A DNA stretch of 38,772 bases from Penium margaritaceum (GCA_023375785.1 SZWC01001589.1:6498-45269); one strand, 5' to 3'. Positions 1-13,606 are shown, counted from the first letter of the stretch. The notes: a model not told the origin generated them from the sequence alone. A program made the numbers and translations.

Positions 1-2750
1 CAGAGGGAGATAAAATGGTTTGGGAAGCCTATGTATTGACTAGAAAGGACAAAGAACTTCAATACATATTGGCACGGTGTGGCTAATATGCACACCAAAC
101 AACCAAACTAGGCATAAGTCACTGATCATGACCAGAGAATTTCAACATGGGTGGTCAACGTTGACCAACCATAACACGAGTCACAAACGGTCAGGACAGG
201 AAACAATGCTATGGGAATATCGGTTCTCAACTACCAAGTACAACGACCTTCAGTCAGTAGTAGCACGGTGTGGCTACCATGTACAATGACCGACCAAAGT
301 GGGCATATGTACTGCCTTTGACCAAAGAAATCCGCTGTGTGTGGTCAACGTTGACAACTCATAATACGAGTCACGAATGGTCAGAAGGGGGAAACAATGG
401 TTTGGGAACACCAAGTATCACATAGTAAGCACAAGGGGCTTCAATACGTTGTGGCACAGTGTGGAGACCATGCACGATGACCAACCAAAGTAGGCATATG
501 TCACTGACCATGACCAAATAATGTCACTATGTGTGGTAAACTTTGACAACTCACAACATGAGTTACAAATGGTCAGGGTGGAAGGTAATGGTTTTTGAAT
601 ACTAGTTATCTACTAGCAAGTACAAATACATTCAACATATAGTGGCACAACGTGGCTTCAATGCACAGTGACCAACCAAAGTATGCATATGTCACTAACC
701 ATGACGAACAAATTTCACTTCGTGTGGTCAACGTTGAAAACGCATAACACGAGTCACAAATGGTCAGAGGGGAAAGCAATGGATTGGGAAGCCTATGTAT
801 TGGCTAGAAAGGACAAAGCACTTCAATACCTAGTGGCACGATGTGGCTAATATGCACACCAAACAATCAAACTAGGCATATGTCACTGATCATGACCAGA
901 GAATTTCAATATGGGTGGTCAACGTTGACCAACCATAACACGAGTCACAAACCGTCAGGACATGAAACAATGCTATGGGAATTCGGTTCTCAACTACCAA
1001 GTACAACGACCTTCAGTCGGTAGTAGCACGGTGCGGCTACCATGCACAAAGACCGACCAAAGTAGGCATATGTACTGCATTTGACCAAAGAAATCCGTTG
1101 TGTGTTGTCCACGTTGACAACTCATAATACGAGTCACAAATGGTCATAGGGGAAAACAATGGTTTGGGAACACCACGTATCACATAGCAAGCACAAGGGG
1201 CTTCAATACGTTGTGGCACGGTGTGGAGACCATGCACTGTGACCAACCAAAGTAGGCATATGTCACTGACCATGACCAAATAATGTCACTATGTGTGGTA
1301 AACTTTGACAACTTACAACACGAGTCACAAATGGTCAGGGTGGAAGGTAATGGTTTGTGAATACTAGTTATCTACTAGCAAGTACAAATACCTTCAATAT
1401 GTAGTGGCAGAATGTGGCTTCAATGCACAGTGACCAACCAAAGTATGCATATGTCACTGACCATGACGAAAGAAGTTCACTTCATGTGGTCAACATTGAA
1501 AACGCATAACACGAGTTACAAATGGTCAGAGGGGAAAACAATGGGTTGGGAACACTACTTATCAACTAGGAAGTACAAAGACCTTCAACAAGCAGTGGCA
1601 CGGTATGGCTAGCGTGCACAGTGACCAACGAAAGGATGCATACGTCACTAACTACAACCGAATAAGTCCACTATGTGTGGTCAACATTGACAACTCATAA
1701 CACGAGTCACAAATGGTTGGAGGGAGAGACAATGGTTTGGGAAGCCTATGTATTGGCTAGAAAGGACAAAGAACTTCAATACGCAGTGGCACGGTGTGGC
1801 TAATATGCACACCAAACAACCAAACTAGGCATATGTCACTGATCATGACCACAGAATTTCAATATGGGTGGTCAACGTTCACCAACCATAACACGAGTCA
1901 CAAACGGTCAGGAGAGGAAACAATGCTATGAGAATATTGGTTCTCAACAACCAAGTACAATGACCTTCAGTCAGTAGTAGCACGGTGTGGCTACAATGCA
2001 CAATGACCACCCAAAGTAGGCATATGTATTTCCTTTTACCAAAGAAATCCGCTATGTGTGGTCCACGTTGACAACTCATAATACGAGTCACAAATGGTCA
2101 GAGGGGGAAACAATGGTTTGGGAACACCACGTATCACATACCAAGCACAAGGGGCTTCAATACGTTGTGGCACGGTGTGGAGACCATGGACGGTGACCAA
2201 CCAAAGTAGGCATATATCACTGACCATGACCAAATAATGTCACTATGTGTGGTAAACGTTGACAACTTACAACACGAGTCACAAATGGTCAGGGTGGAAG
2301 GTAATGGTTTGTGAATACTACTTATCTACTAGCAAGTACAAATACCTTCAATATGTAGTGGCACAATGTGGCTTCAATGCACAGTGACCAACCAAAGTAT
2401 GCATATGTCACTAACCATGACGAACAAATTTCACTTCGCGTGGTCAACGTTGAAAACGCATAACACAAGTCACAAATGGTCAGAGGGGAAAAAAATGGGT
2501 TGGGAACACTAGTTATCAACTAGGAAGTACAAAGACCTTCAACAAGCAGTGGCACGGTATGGCTAGCGTGCACAGTGACCAACCAAAGGATGAATACGTC
2601 ACTGACTACGACCGAATAAGTCCACTATGTGTGGTCAACATTGACAACTCATAACACGAGTCACAAATGGTCGGAGGGAGAGACAATGGTTTGGGAAGCC
2701 TATGTATTGACTAGAAAGGACAAAGAACTTCAATACGTAGTGGCACGGTG

Positions 2751-3513
2751 TGGCTAATATGCACACCAAACAACCAAACTAGGCATATGTCACTGATCAT
2801 GACCAGAGAATTTCAACATGGGTGGTCAACGTTGACCAACCATAACACGAGTCACAAACGGTCAGGACAGGAAACAATGCTATGGGAATATCGGTTCTCA
2901 ACTACCAAGTACAACGACCTTCAGTCAGTAGTAGCACAGTGTGGCTACCATGTACAATGACCGACCAAAGTAGGCATATGTACTGCCTTTGACCAAAGAA
3001 ATCCGTTGTGTGTGGTCCACGTTGACAACTCATAATACGAGTCACAAATGGTCAGAGGGGAAAACAATGGTTTGGGAACACCACGTATCACATAGTAAGC
3101 ACAAGGGGCTTCAATACGTTGTGGCACGGTGTGGAGACCATGGACGGTGACCAACCAAAGTAGGCATATATCACTGACCATGACCAAATAATGTCACTAT
3201 GTGTGGTAAACTTTGACAACTTACAACACGAGTCACAAATGGTCAGGGTGGAAGGTAATGGTTTGTGAATACTAGTTATCTACTAACAAGTACAAATACC
3301 TTCAATATGTAGTGGCAGAATGTGGCCTCAATGCACAATGACCAACCAAAGTATGCATATGTCACTGACCATGACGAAAGAATTTCACTTCATGTGGTCA
3401 ACATTGAAAACGCATAACACGAGTCACAAATGGTCAGAGGGGAAAACAATGGATTGGGAAGCCTATGTATTGGCTAGAATGGACAAAGAACTTCAATACT
3501 TAGTGGCACGGTG
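2751..3513 (+). repeat. Representative 4-mer higher-order repeat (A-B-C-D, 763 bp)
   Basis: A clean example of the short HOR. It contains A (2751-2941), B (2942-3131), C (3132-3322) and D (3323-3513), giving 763 bp. Monomers within the unit differ clearly from each other, while the same monomer type in different units is much more alike, which is the definition of higher-order organisation. Other clean 4-mers begin at 80, 4468, 6186, 9792, 11509, 15097, 15860, 16623, 21310, 25125, 27704, 29612 and 34242. Confidence 0.95.
2823..2838. other. Central palindrome of type A monomers (representative)
   Basis: TGGTCAACGTTGACCA is a perfect 16-bp palindrome at the centre of this A monomer and is present in nearly every A copy. 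Type B keeps 12 bp of symmetry (GTCAACGTTGAC), D about 10 bp (TCAACGTTGA). E and many D' copies have an AACATT centre that breaks the central AACGTT, and C has AAACTTTG. The conserved core ACGAGTCACAAA begins about 10 bp to its right. Whether a protein binds here cannot be told from sequence. Confidence 0.85.
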
Positions 3514-3704
3514 TGGCTAATATGCACACCAAACCATCAAACGAGGCATATGTCACTGATCATGACCAAAGAATTTCAATATGGGTGGTCAACGTTGACC
3601 AACCATAACACGAGTCACAAACGGTCAGGACAGGAAACAATGCTATGGGAATATCGGTTCTCAACTACCAAGTACAACGACCTTCAGTCAGTAGTAGCAC
3701 GGTG
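3514..3704 (+). repeat. Monomer type A (191 bp)
   Basis: Type A is recognised by its start (TGGCTAATATGCACACCAAA), by CAAACGGTCAGGA after the central core and by CGGTTCTCAACTACCAAGTA in the right half. It carries the longest palindrome of the family. Many A copies, especially between 10.5 and 25 kb, read CTATGAGAATATC where others read CTATGGGAATATC, so two A subtypes exist. The subtype with TGGG is commoner in the left part of the window. Confidence 0.93.
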
Positions 3705-3894
3705 TGGCTACCATGCACAAAGACCGACCAAAGTAGGCATATGTACTGCCTTTGACCAAAGAAATCCGTTGTGTGTGGTCCACGTTGACAACTCATAATA
3801 CGAGTCAGAAATGGTCAGAGGGGAAAACAATGGTTTGGGAACACCACGTATCACATAGCAAGCACAAGGGGCTTCAATACGTTGTGGCACAGTG
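3705..3894 (+). repeat. Monomer type B (190 bp)
   Basis: Type B starts TGGCTACCATGCACAATGACC (this copy has AAAG for AATG), contains GCATATGTACTGCCTTTGAC and AATCCGCTGTGTGTGG, and ends with ACATAGCAAGCACAAGGGGC. It is one base shorter than the other types. Most of the recurrent minus-strand open frames of about 80 codons lie across B and the start of C; they are by-products of the repetition. Confidence 0.93.
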
Positions 3895-4085
3895 TGGAGA
3901 CCATGCACGGTGACCCACCAAAGTAGGCATATGTCACTGACCATGACCAAATAATGTCCACATGTGTGGTAAACTTTGACAACTCACAACGCGAGTCACA
4001 AATGGTCAGGGTGGAAGGTAATGGTTTGTGAATACTAGTTATCTACTAGCAAGTACAAATACCTTCAATATGTAGTGGCAGATTG
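3895..4085 (+). repeat. Monomer type C (191 bp)
   Basis: Type C starts TGGAGACCATGCACGATGACC or a close variant. It carries a degenerate centre (GTGGTAAACTTTGACAACTC) in place of the palindrome, then GGTCAGGGTGGAAGGTAATGG, and a short inverted repeat, CTAGT-TATCT-ACTAG, in the right half. It is the only type whose centre has lost dyad symmetry as a rule. Confidence 0.93.
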
Positions 4086-4276
4086 TGGCTTCAATGCACA
4101 GTGAACAACCAAAGTATGCATATGTCACTGACCATGACGAAAGAATTCCACTTCATGTAGTCAACATTGAAAACGCATAACACGCGTCACAAATGGTCAG
4201 AGGGGAAAACAATGGGTTGGGAACACTAGTTTTTAACTAGGAAGTACAAAGACCTTCAACAAGCAATGGCACGGTA
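4086..4276 (+). repeat. Monomer type D' (fourth monomer of the 5-mer)
   Basis: D' starts TGGCTTCAATGCACAGTGAC and contains TTTCACTTCATGTGGTCAAC or a close variant. Its right half reads GGGTTGGGAACACTAGTTAT and continues with CAACTAGGAAGTACAAAGAC. The left half is shared with D of the 4-mer (for example 3323-3513); the right half is not, so D and D' differ only to the right of the central core. Confidence 0.92.
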
Positions 4277-4467
4277 TGGCTAGCATGCACAGTGACCAAG
4301 CAAAGGATGCATACGTCACTGACTACGACCGAAAAAGTCCACTATGTGTGGTCAACATTGACAACTCATAACACGAGTCACAAATGGTCAGAGGGAGATA
4401 AAATGGTTTGGGAAGACTATGTATTAACTAGAAAGGACAAAGAAGTTCATTACGTAGTGGCACGGTG
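4277..4467 (+). repeat. Monomer type E (fifth monomer, 5-mer only)
   Basis: E starts TGGCTAGCGTGCACAGTGACC (this copy has ATG for GTG) and contains CAAAGGATGCATACGTCACT and CGACCGAATAAGTCCACTAT. Its centre is GGTCAACATTGACAACTC. Its right half (GGGAAGCCTATGTATTGACT, this copy slightly diverged) closely resembles the right half of D in the 4-mer (GGGAAGCCTATGTATTGGCT). That similarity is the key evidence for how the 4-mer arose. Confidence 0.92.
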
Positions 4468-7400
4468 TGGCTAGTATGCACACCAAACAACCAAACTAGG
4501 CATATGTCACTGATCATGGCCAGCGAATTTCAACATGGGTGGTCAACGTTGACCAACCATAACACGAGTCACAAACGATCAGGACAGGAAACAATGCTAT
4601 GGGAATATTGGTTCTCAACTACCAGGTACAACGACCTTCAGCCAGTAGTAGCACGGTGTGGCTACCATGCACAATGACCGACCAAAGTAGGCATATGTAC
4701 TGCCTTTGACCAAAGAAATTCGCAGTGTGTGGTCAACGTTGACAACTCATAATACGAGTCACGAATGGTCAGAGGGGGAAACAATGGTTTGGGAACACAA
4801 AGTATCACATAGCAAGCACAAGGGGCTTCAATACGTTGTGGCACAGTGTGGAGACCATGCACGATGACCAACCAAAGTAGGCATATGTCACTGACCATGA
4901 CCAAATAATGTCACTAAGTGTGGTAAACGTTGACAACCCACAACACGAGTCACAAATGGTCAGGGTGGAAGGTAATGGTTTTTGAAAACTAGTTATCTAC
5001 TAGCAAGTACATATACATTAATTATGTAGTGGCACAATGTGGCTTCAATGCACAGTGACCAACCAAAGTATGCATATGTCACTACCCATGACGAACAAAT
5101 TTCACTTCATGTGGTCAACGTTGAAAACGCATAACACGAGTCACAAATGGTCAGAGGGGAAAACAATGGATTGGGAAGCCTATGTATCGGCTAGAAAGGA
5201 CACAGACCTTCAATACGTAGTGGCATGGTGTGGCTAATATGCACACCAAACAATCAATCTAGGCATATGTCACTGATCATGACCAGAGAATTTCAATATG
5301 GGTGGTCAACGTTGACCAACCATAACACGAGTCACAAACGGTCAGGAGAGGAAACAATGCTATGGGAATATCGGCTCTCAACTACCAAGTACAATGACCT
5401 TCAGTTTGTAGTAGCACAGTGTGGCTACCATGTACAATGACCGACCAAAGTAGGCACATGTACTGCCTTTGACCAAAGAAATCCGCTGTGTGTGGTCAAC
5501 GTTGACAACTCATAATACGAGTCACGAATGGTCAGAGGGGGAAACAATGGTTTGGGAACACCAGGTATCACATAGCAAGCACAAGGGGCTTCAATACGTT
5601 GTGGCACGGTGTGGAGACCATGCACGGTGACCAACCAAAGTAGGCATATGTCACTGACCATGACCAAAATAATGTCACTATGTGTGGTAACCTTTGACAA
5701 CTCACAACACGAGTCACAAATGGTCAGGGTGGAAGGTAATGGTTTGTGAATACTAGTTATCTACTAGCAAGTACAAATACATTCAATATGTAGTGGCACA
5801 ATGTGGCTTCAATGCACAGTGACCAACCAAAGTATGCATATGTCACTAACCATGACGAACAAATTTCACTTCATCTGGTCAACGTTGAAAACGCATAACA
5901 CGAGTCACAAATGGTCAGAGGGGAAAACAATGGGTTGGGAACACTACTTATCAACTAGGAAGAACAAACACCTTCAACAAGCAGTGGCACGGTATGCCTA
6001 GCGTGCACAGTGACCATTCAAAGGATGCATACGTCACTGACTACGACCGAATAAGTCCACTATGTGTGGTCAACATTGACAACTCATAACACGAGTCACA
6101 AATGGTCAGAGTGAGATAAAATGGTTTGGGAAGGCTATGTATTGACTAGAAAGGACAAAGAACTTCAATACGTAGTGGCACGGTGTGGCTAGTATGCACA
6201 CCAAACAACCAAACTAGGCATATGTCACTTATCATGAGCAGAGAATTTCAACATGGATGGTCAACGTTGACCGACCATAACACGAGTCACAAACGGTCAG
6301 CACAGGAAACAATGCTATGGGAATATCGGTTCTCAACTACCAAGTACAACGACCTTCAGTTTGTAGTAGCACGGTGTGGCTACCATGTACAATGACCGAC
6401 CAAAGTAGGCATATGTACTGTCTTTGACCAAAGAAATCCGCTGTGTCTGGTCAACGTTGACAACTCATAATACGAGTCACGAATGGTCAGAGGGGGAAAC
6501 AATGGTTTGGGAACACCAAGTATCACATAGCAAGCACAAGGGGCTTCAATACGTTGTGGCACTGTGTGGAGACCATGCACGATGACCAACCAAAGTAGGC
6601 ATATGTCACTGACCATGACCAAATAATGTCACTATGTGTGGAAAACTTTGACAACTCACAACACGAGTTACAAATGGTCAGGGTGGAAGGTAATGGTTTG
6701 TGAATACTAGTTATCTACTAGCAAGTACAAATACATTCAATATGTAGTGGCACAATGTGGCTTCAATGCACAGTGACCAACCAAAGTATGCATATGTCAC
6801 TAACCATGACGAACAAATTTCACTTCATGTGGTCAACGTTGAAAACGCATAACACGAGTCACAAATGGTCAGAGGGGAAAACAATGGATTGGGAAGTCTA
6901 TGTATTGGCTAGAACAGACAAAGAACTTCAATACGTAGTGGCACGGTGTGGCTAATATGCACGCCAAACAATCAAACTAGGCACATGTCACTGATCATGA
7001 CCAGAGAATCCCAATATGGGTGGTCAACGTTGACCAACCATAACACGAGTCACAAACGGTCAGTACAGGAAACAATGCTATGGGAATATCGGTTCTCAAC
7101 TACCAAGTACAATGACCTTCAGTCGGTAGTAGCACGGTGTGGCTACCATGCACAAAGACCGACCAAAGTAGGCATATGTACTGCCTTTGACGAAAGAAAT
7201 CTGTTGTGTGTTGTCCACGTTGACAACTCATAATACGAGTCACAAGTGGTCAGAGGGGAAAACAATGGTTTGGGAACACCACGTATCACATAGCAAGCAC
7301 AAGGGGCTTCAATACATCTTGGCACGGTGTGGAGACCATGCACGGTGACCAACCAAAGTAGGCATATGTCACTGACCATGACCAAATAATGTCACTATGT

Positions 7401-9418
7401 GTGGTAAACTTTGACAACTTACATGGGCACAAATGGTCAGGGTGGAAGGTAATGGTTTGTGAATACTAGTTATCTACTAGCAAGTACAAATACCTTCAAT
7501 ATGTAGTGGCAGAATGTGGCTTCAATGCACAGTGACCAACCAAAGTATGCATATGTTACTGACCATGACGAAAGAATTTCACTTCATGTGGTCAACATTG
7601 AAAACCCATAACACGAGTCACAAATGGTCAGAGGGGAAAACAATGGATTGGGAACACTACTTATCAACTAGGAAGTACAGAGATTTTCAACAAGCAGTGG
7701 CACGGTATGGCTAGCGTGCACAGTGACCGACCAAAGGATGCATATGTCACTGACTATGACCAAATAAGTCCACTATGTGTGGTCAACATTGACAACTCAT
7801 AGCACGAGTCACAAATGGTCAGAGGGAGAGAAAATGGTTTGGGAAGCCTATGTATCGACTAGAAAGGACAAAGAACTTCAATACGTAGTGGCACGGTATG
7901 GCTAGTATGCACACCAAACAACCAAACTGGGCATATGTCACTGATCATGACCAGAGAATTTCAATATGGGTGGTCAACGTTGACCAACCATAACACGAGT
8001 CACAAACGGTCAGGACAGGAAACAATGCTATGGGAATATCGGTTCTCAACTACCAAGTACAACGACCTTCAGTTTGTAGTAGCACTGTGTGGCTACCATG
8101 TACAATGACCGACCAAAGTAGGCATATGTACTGCCTTTGATCAAAGAAATCCGCTGTGTGTGGTCAACGTTGAGAACTCATAATAGGAGTCACAAATGGT
8201 CAGAGGGGGAAACAATGGTTTGGGAACACCACGAATCGCATAGCAAGCACAAGGGGCTTCAATACGTTGTGGTACGGTGTGGAGACCATGCACGATGACC
8301 AAGCAAAGTAGGCATATGTCACAGACCATGACCAAATAATGTCACTAAGTGTGGTAAACTTTGACAACTCACAACACGAGTCACAAATGGTCAGGGTGGA
8401 AGGTAATGGTTTGTGAATACTAGTTATCTACTAGCAAGTACAAATACCTTCAATATGTAGTGGCACAATGTTGCTTCAATGCATAGTGACCAACCAAAGT
8501 ATGCATATGTCACTGACCATAACAAAATAATTTCACTTCATGTGGTCAACGTTGAAAACGCATAACACGAGTCACAAATGGTCAGAGGGGAAAACAATGG
8601 GTTGGGAACACTAATTATCAGCTAGGAAGTACGACCTTCAACAAGCAGTGGCACGGTATGGCTAGCGTGCACAGTGACCAACCAAAGGATGCATACGTCA
8701 CTGACTACGATCGAACAAGTCCACTATGTGTGGTTATCATTGACAACTCATAACACGGGTCACAAATGGTCAGAGGGAGAGAAAATGGGTTGCGAAGCCT
8801 ATGTATCGACTAGAAAGGACAAATAACTTCAATACATAGTGGCACGGTGTGGCTAGTATGCACACCAAACAACCAAACTAGGCATATGTCACTGATCATG
8901 ACCAGAGATTTTCAATATGGGTGGTCAACGTTGACCAACCATAACACAAGTCACAAACGGTCAGGACAGGAAACAATGCTATGGGAATATCGGTTCTCAA
9001 CTACCAAGTATAATGACCTTCATTCAGTAGTAGCACGGTGTGGCTACCATGTACAATGACCGACCAAAGTAGGCATATGTACTGCCTTTGACCCAAGAAA
9101 TCCGCTGTGTGTGGTCAACGTAGACAACTCATAATACGAGTCACAAATGGTTAGAGGGGGAAACATTGGTTTGGGAACACCAAGTATCACATAGCAAGCA
9201 CAATGGGCTTCAATACGTTGTGGCACGGTGTGGAGACCATGCACGATGACCAACCAAAGTGGGCATATGTCACTCACCATGACCAAATAATGTCACTAAG
9301 TGTGGTGAACTTTGACAACTCACAACACGAGTCACAAATGGTCAGGGTGGAAGGTAATGGTTTGTGAATACTAGTTATCTACTAGCAAGTACAAATACCT
9401 TCAATATGTAGTGGCACA

Positions 9419-9611
9419 ATGTGGCTTCAATGCACAGTGACCAACCAAAGTATGCATAAGTCACTGACCATGACGAAAGAATTTCACTTCATGCGAAAAC
9501 GCATAACACGAGTCACAAATGGTCAGAGCGGAAAAAAATGGGGTGGGAAGACTATTTATCAACTAGGAAGTACAAAGAACTTCAACAAGCAGTGGCACGG
9601 TATGGCTAGCA
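9419..9611 (+). repeat. D' monomer with a 10-bp deletion at the palindrome
   Basis: Near 9490-9500 this monomer reads TTCATGCGAAAACGCATAAC where other copies read TTCATGTGGTCAACGTTGAAAAC. About 10 bp are missing, and they are essentially the palindromic centre. The following E/A junction (about 9788) also lacks 2 bp, which together explain why this HOR unit is 942 rather than 954 bp. Confidence 0.85.
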
Positions 9612-11317
9612 TGCACAGTGACCAACCAAAGGATGCATACGTCACTGACTACGACCGAATAAGTCCACTATGTGTCGTCAACATTGACAACTCATAACAC
9701 GAGTCACAAATGGTCAGAGGGAGAGACAATGGGTTGGGAAGCCTATGTATTGACTAGAAAGGACAAAGAAATTCAATACGTAGTGGCACTGTGGCTAATA
9801 TGCACACCAAACAACCAAACTAGGCATATGTCACTGATCATGACCACAGAAATTCAATATGCGTGGTCAACATTGACCAACCATAACACGAGTCACAAAC
9901 GGTCAGGACAGGAAACAATGCTATGGGAATATCGGTTCTCAACTACCAAGTACCATGACCTTCAGTCAGTAGTAGCACGGTGTGGCTACCATGCACAATG
10001 ACCGACCAAAGTAGGCATATGTACTGCCTTTGACCAAAGAAATCCGATGTGTGTGGTCAACGTTGACAACTCATAATACGAGTCACAAATGGTCAGAGGG
10101 GGAAACAATGGTTTGGGAACACCAAAAATCACATAGCAAGCACAAGGGGTTTCAATACGTTGTGGCACAGTGTGGAGACCATGCACGATGACCAACCAAA
10201 GTAGGCATATGTCACTGACCATGACCAAATAATGTCACTAAGTGTGGTAAACTTTGACAACTCACAACACGGGTCACAAATGGGCAGGGTGGAAGGTAAT
10301 GGTTTGTGAATACTAGTTATCTACTAGCAAGTACAAATACATTCAGTATGTAGTGGCACAACGTGGCTTCAATGCACAGAGACCAACCAAAGTATACATA
10401 TGTCACTAACTATGACGAACAAATTTCAATTCATGTGGTCAACGTTGAAAACGCATAACACGAGTCACAAATGGTGACAGGGGAAAACAATGGATTGGGA
10501 AGCCTATGTACTGGCTAGAAAGGACAAAGAACTTCAATACGTAGTGGCACGGTGTGGCTAATATGCACACCAAACAATCAAACTAGGCATATGTCACTGA
10601 TCATGACCAGAGAATTTCAATATGGGTGGTCAACGTTGACCAACCATAACACGAGTCACAAACGGTCAGGAGAGGAAACAATGCTATGAGAATATCGTTT
10701 CTCAACTACCAAGTACAACGACCTTCAGTCAGTAGTAGCACGGTGTGGCTAGCATGCACAATGACCGACCAAAGTAGGCATATGTACTGCCTCTGACCAA
10801 AGATATCCGCTGTGTGTTGTCAACGTTGACAACTCATAATACAAGTCACAAATGGTTAGAGGGGGAAACAATGGTTTGGGAACACCAAGTATCACATAGC
10901 AAGCACAATGGGCTTCAATGCGTTGTGGCACAGTGTGGAGACCATGCACGATGACCAACCAAAGTAGGCATATGTCGCTGACCATGACCAAATAATGTCA
11001 CTATGTGTGGTAAACTTTGACAACTCACAACACGAGTCACAAATGGTCAGGGTGGAAGGTAATGGTTTGTGGATACTAGTTATCTACTAGCAAGTACAAA
11101 TACCTTCAATATGTAGTGGCACAATGTGGCTTCAATGCACAGTGACCAACCAAAGCTTGCATATGTCACTGACCATGACAAAATCATTTCACTTCATGTG
11201 GTCAACGTTGAAAACGCATAACACGAGTCACAAATGGTCAGAGGGGATAACAATGGGTTGAGAACACTAGTTATCAACTAGGAATTACAAAGACCTTCAA
11301 CAAGCAGAGGCACGGTA

Positions 11318-11508
11318 TGGCTAGCGTGCACAGTGACCAACCAAAGAGTGCATACGTTTCTGACTACGACCAAATAAGTCCACTATGTGTGGTCAACATT
11401 GACAACCCATAACAAGAGTCACAAATGGTCAGAGGGGAAAACAATGGATTGGGAAGCCTATGTATTTGCTAGAAAGGACAAAAAATTTCAACACGTAGTG
11501 GCACGGTG
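11318..11508 (+). repeat. Chimeric E/D monomer
   Basis: The left half is type E (TGGCTAGCGTGCACAGTGACC, GACCAAATAAGTCCACTATG), while the right half is type D (GAGGGGAAAACAATGGATTGG then GAAGCCTATGTATTTGCT). The switch lies in or close to the central core. The variant GACCAAATAAG (usual E: GACCGAATAAG) is shared with the hybrids at 13607 and 18149. Confidence 0.85.
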
Positions 11509-13606
11509 TGGCTAATATGCACGCCAAACAATCAAACTAGGCATATGTCACTTATCCTGACCAGAGAATTTCAATATGGGTGGTCAACATTGACCAACAA
11601 TAACACGAGTCACAAACGGTCAGGAGAGGAAACAATGCTATGAGAATATTGGTTCTCAACTACCAAGTACAACGACCTTCAGTCAGTAGTAGCACGGCGT
11701 GGCTACCATGCACAATGACCGACCAAAGTAGGCATATGTACTGCCTTTGACCAGAGAATTCCGTTGTGTGTGGTCCACGTTGACAACTCATAATACGAGT
11801 CACAAATGGTCAGAGGGGGAAACAATGGTTTGGGAACATCAAGTATCACATAGCAAGCACAAGGGGCTTCAATACGTTGTGGCACAGTGTGGAGACCATG
11901 CACGATGACCAACCAAAGTAGGCATATGTCACTGACCATGACCAAATAATGTCACTACGTGTGGTAAACTTCGACAACTCACAACACGAGTCACAAGTGG
12001 TCAGGGTGGAAGGCAATGGTTTGTGAATACTAGTTTTCTACTATAAAGTACAAATAATTTCAATATGTACTGGCACAATGTGGCTTCAATGCACAGTGAC
12101 CAACCAAAGTATGCATATTTCACTAACCATGACGAACAAATTTCACTTCATGTGGTCAACGTTGAAAACGCATAAGACGAGTCACAAATGGTGAGAGGTG
12201 AAAACAATGGATTGGGAAGCCTATGTATTGGCTAGAAAGGACAAAGAACTTCAATACATAGTGGCACGGTATGGCTAATATGCACACCAAACAATCAAAC
12301 TAGGCATATGTCAATGATCATGACCAGATATTTTCAATATGGGTGGTCAACGTTGACCAGCCATAACACGAGTCACAAACGGTCAGGAGAGGAAACAATG
12401 CTATGAGAATATCGGTTCTCAACTACCAAGTACAACGACCCTCAGTCGGTAGTAGCACGGTGTGGCTACCATGCACAATGACTGACCAAAGTAGGCATAT
12501 GTACTGCCTTTGACCAAACAAATCTGCTGTGTGTGGTCCACGTTGACAACTCCTAATACGAGTCAAAAATGGTCAGAGGGGGAAACAATGGTTTGGGAAC
12601 ACCACGTATCGCATAGCAAGTACAAGGGGTTTCCATACGTTGTGGCATGGTGTGGAGACCATGCACGATGACCAACCAAAGTAGGCATATGTCACTGACC
12701 ATGACCAAATAATGTCACTGAGTGTGGTAAACTTCGACAACTCACAACACGAGTCACAAATGCTCAGGGTGGAAGGTAATTATTTGTGATTACTAGTTAT
12801 CTACTAGCAAGTACAAATACATTCAATATGTAGAGGCACAATGTGGCTTCAATGCACAGTGACCAACCAAACTATGCATATGTCACTAACTATGACGAAC
12901 AAATTTCACTTCATGTGGTCAACGTTGAAAACGCATAACACGAGTCACAAATGTTCAGAGGGGAAAACAATGGATTGGGAAGCCTATGTATTGGCTAGAA
13001 AGGACAAGGAACTTCAATACGTAGTGGTACGGTGTGGCTAATATGCACACCAAATAATCAAACTAGGCATATGTCACTGATCATGACCAGAGAATTTCAA
13101 TATGGGTGGTCAACGTTGACCAACCATAACACGAGTCACAAACGGTCAGGAGAGGAAACAATGCTATGAGAATATCAGTTCTCAACTTCCAAGAACAACG
13201 ACCTTCAGTCAGTAGTAGCACGGTGTGGCTACCATGCACAATGACCGACCAAGGTAGGCATATGTACTGCCTTTGACCAAAGAAATCCGCTGTGTGTGGT
13301 CAAGTTTGACAACTCATAATACGAGTCACAAATGGTCAGAGGGGGAAACAATGGTCTGGGAACACCAAGTATCACATAGCAAGCACAATGGGCTTCAATA
13401 CGTTGTAGCACAGTGTGGAGACCATGCAGGATGTCCAACCAAAGTAGGCATATGTCACTGACCATGACCAAATAAAATCACTATGTGCGGTAAACTTTGA
13501 CAACTCACAACACGAGTCACAAATGGTCAGGGTGGAAGGTAATGGTTTTTGAATACTAGTTATCTACTAGCAAGTACAAATACCTTCAATATGTAGTGGC
13601 ACAATG

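Larger units (their letters stand above)
3514..4467 (+). repeat. Representative 5-mer higher-order repeat (A-B-C-D'-E, 954 bp)
   Basis: A clean example of the long HOR. It contains A (3514-3704), B (3705-3894), C (3895-4085), D' (4086-4276) and E (4277-4467). Compared with the 4-mer it has one extra monomer, and the fourth monomer has a different right half. Its length is divisible by three, so accidental open frames stay in register from one 5-mer to the next; this helps explain why they recur. Other 5-mers begin for example at 844, 1797, 5231, 10555, 17386, 22073, 24171, 30375, 33288, 35004 and 35956. Confidence 0.95.

Noticed and set aside
3270..3300. Short inverted repeat CTAGT-TATCT-ACTAG in C monomers as a terminator or regulatory hairpin
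   Set aside because: The arms are only 5 bp, there is no associated transcription unit, and it is simply part of the C consensus.
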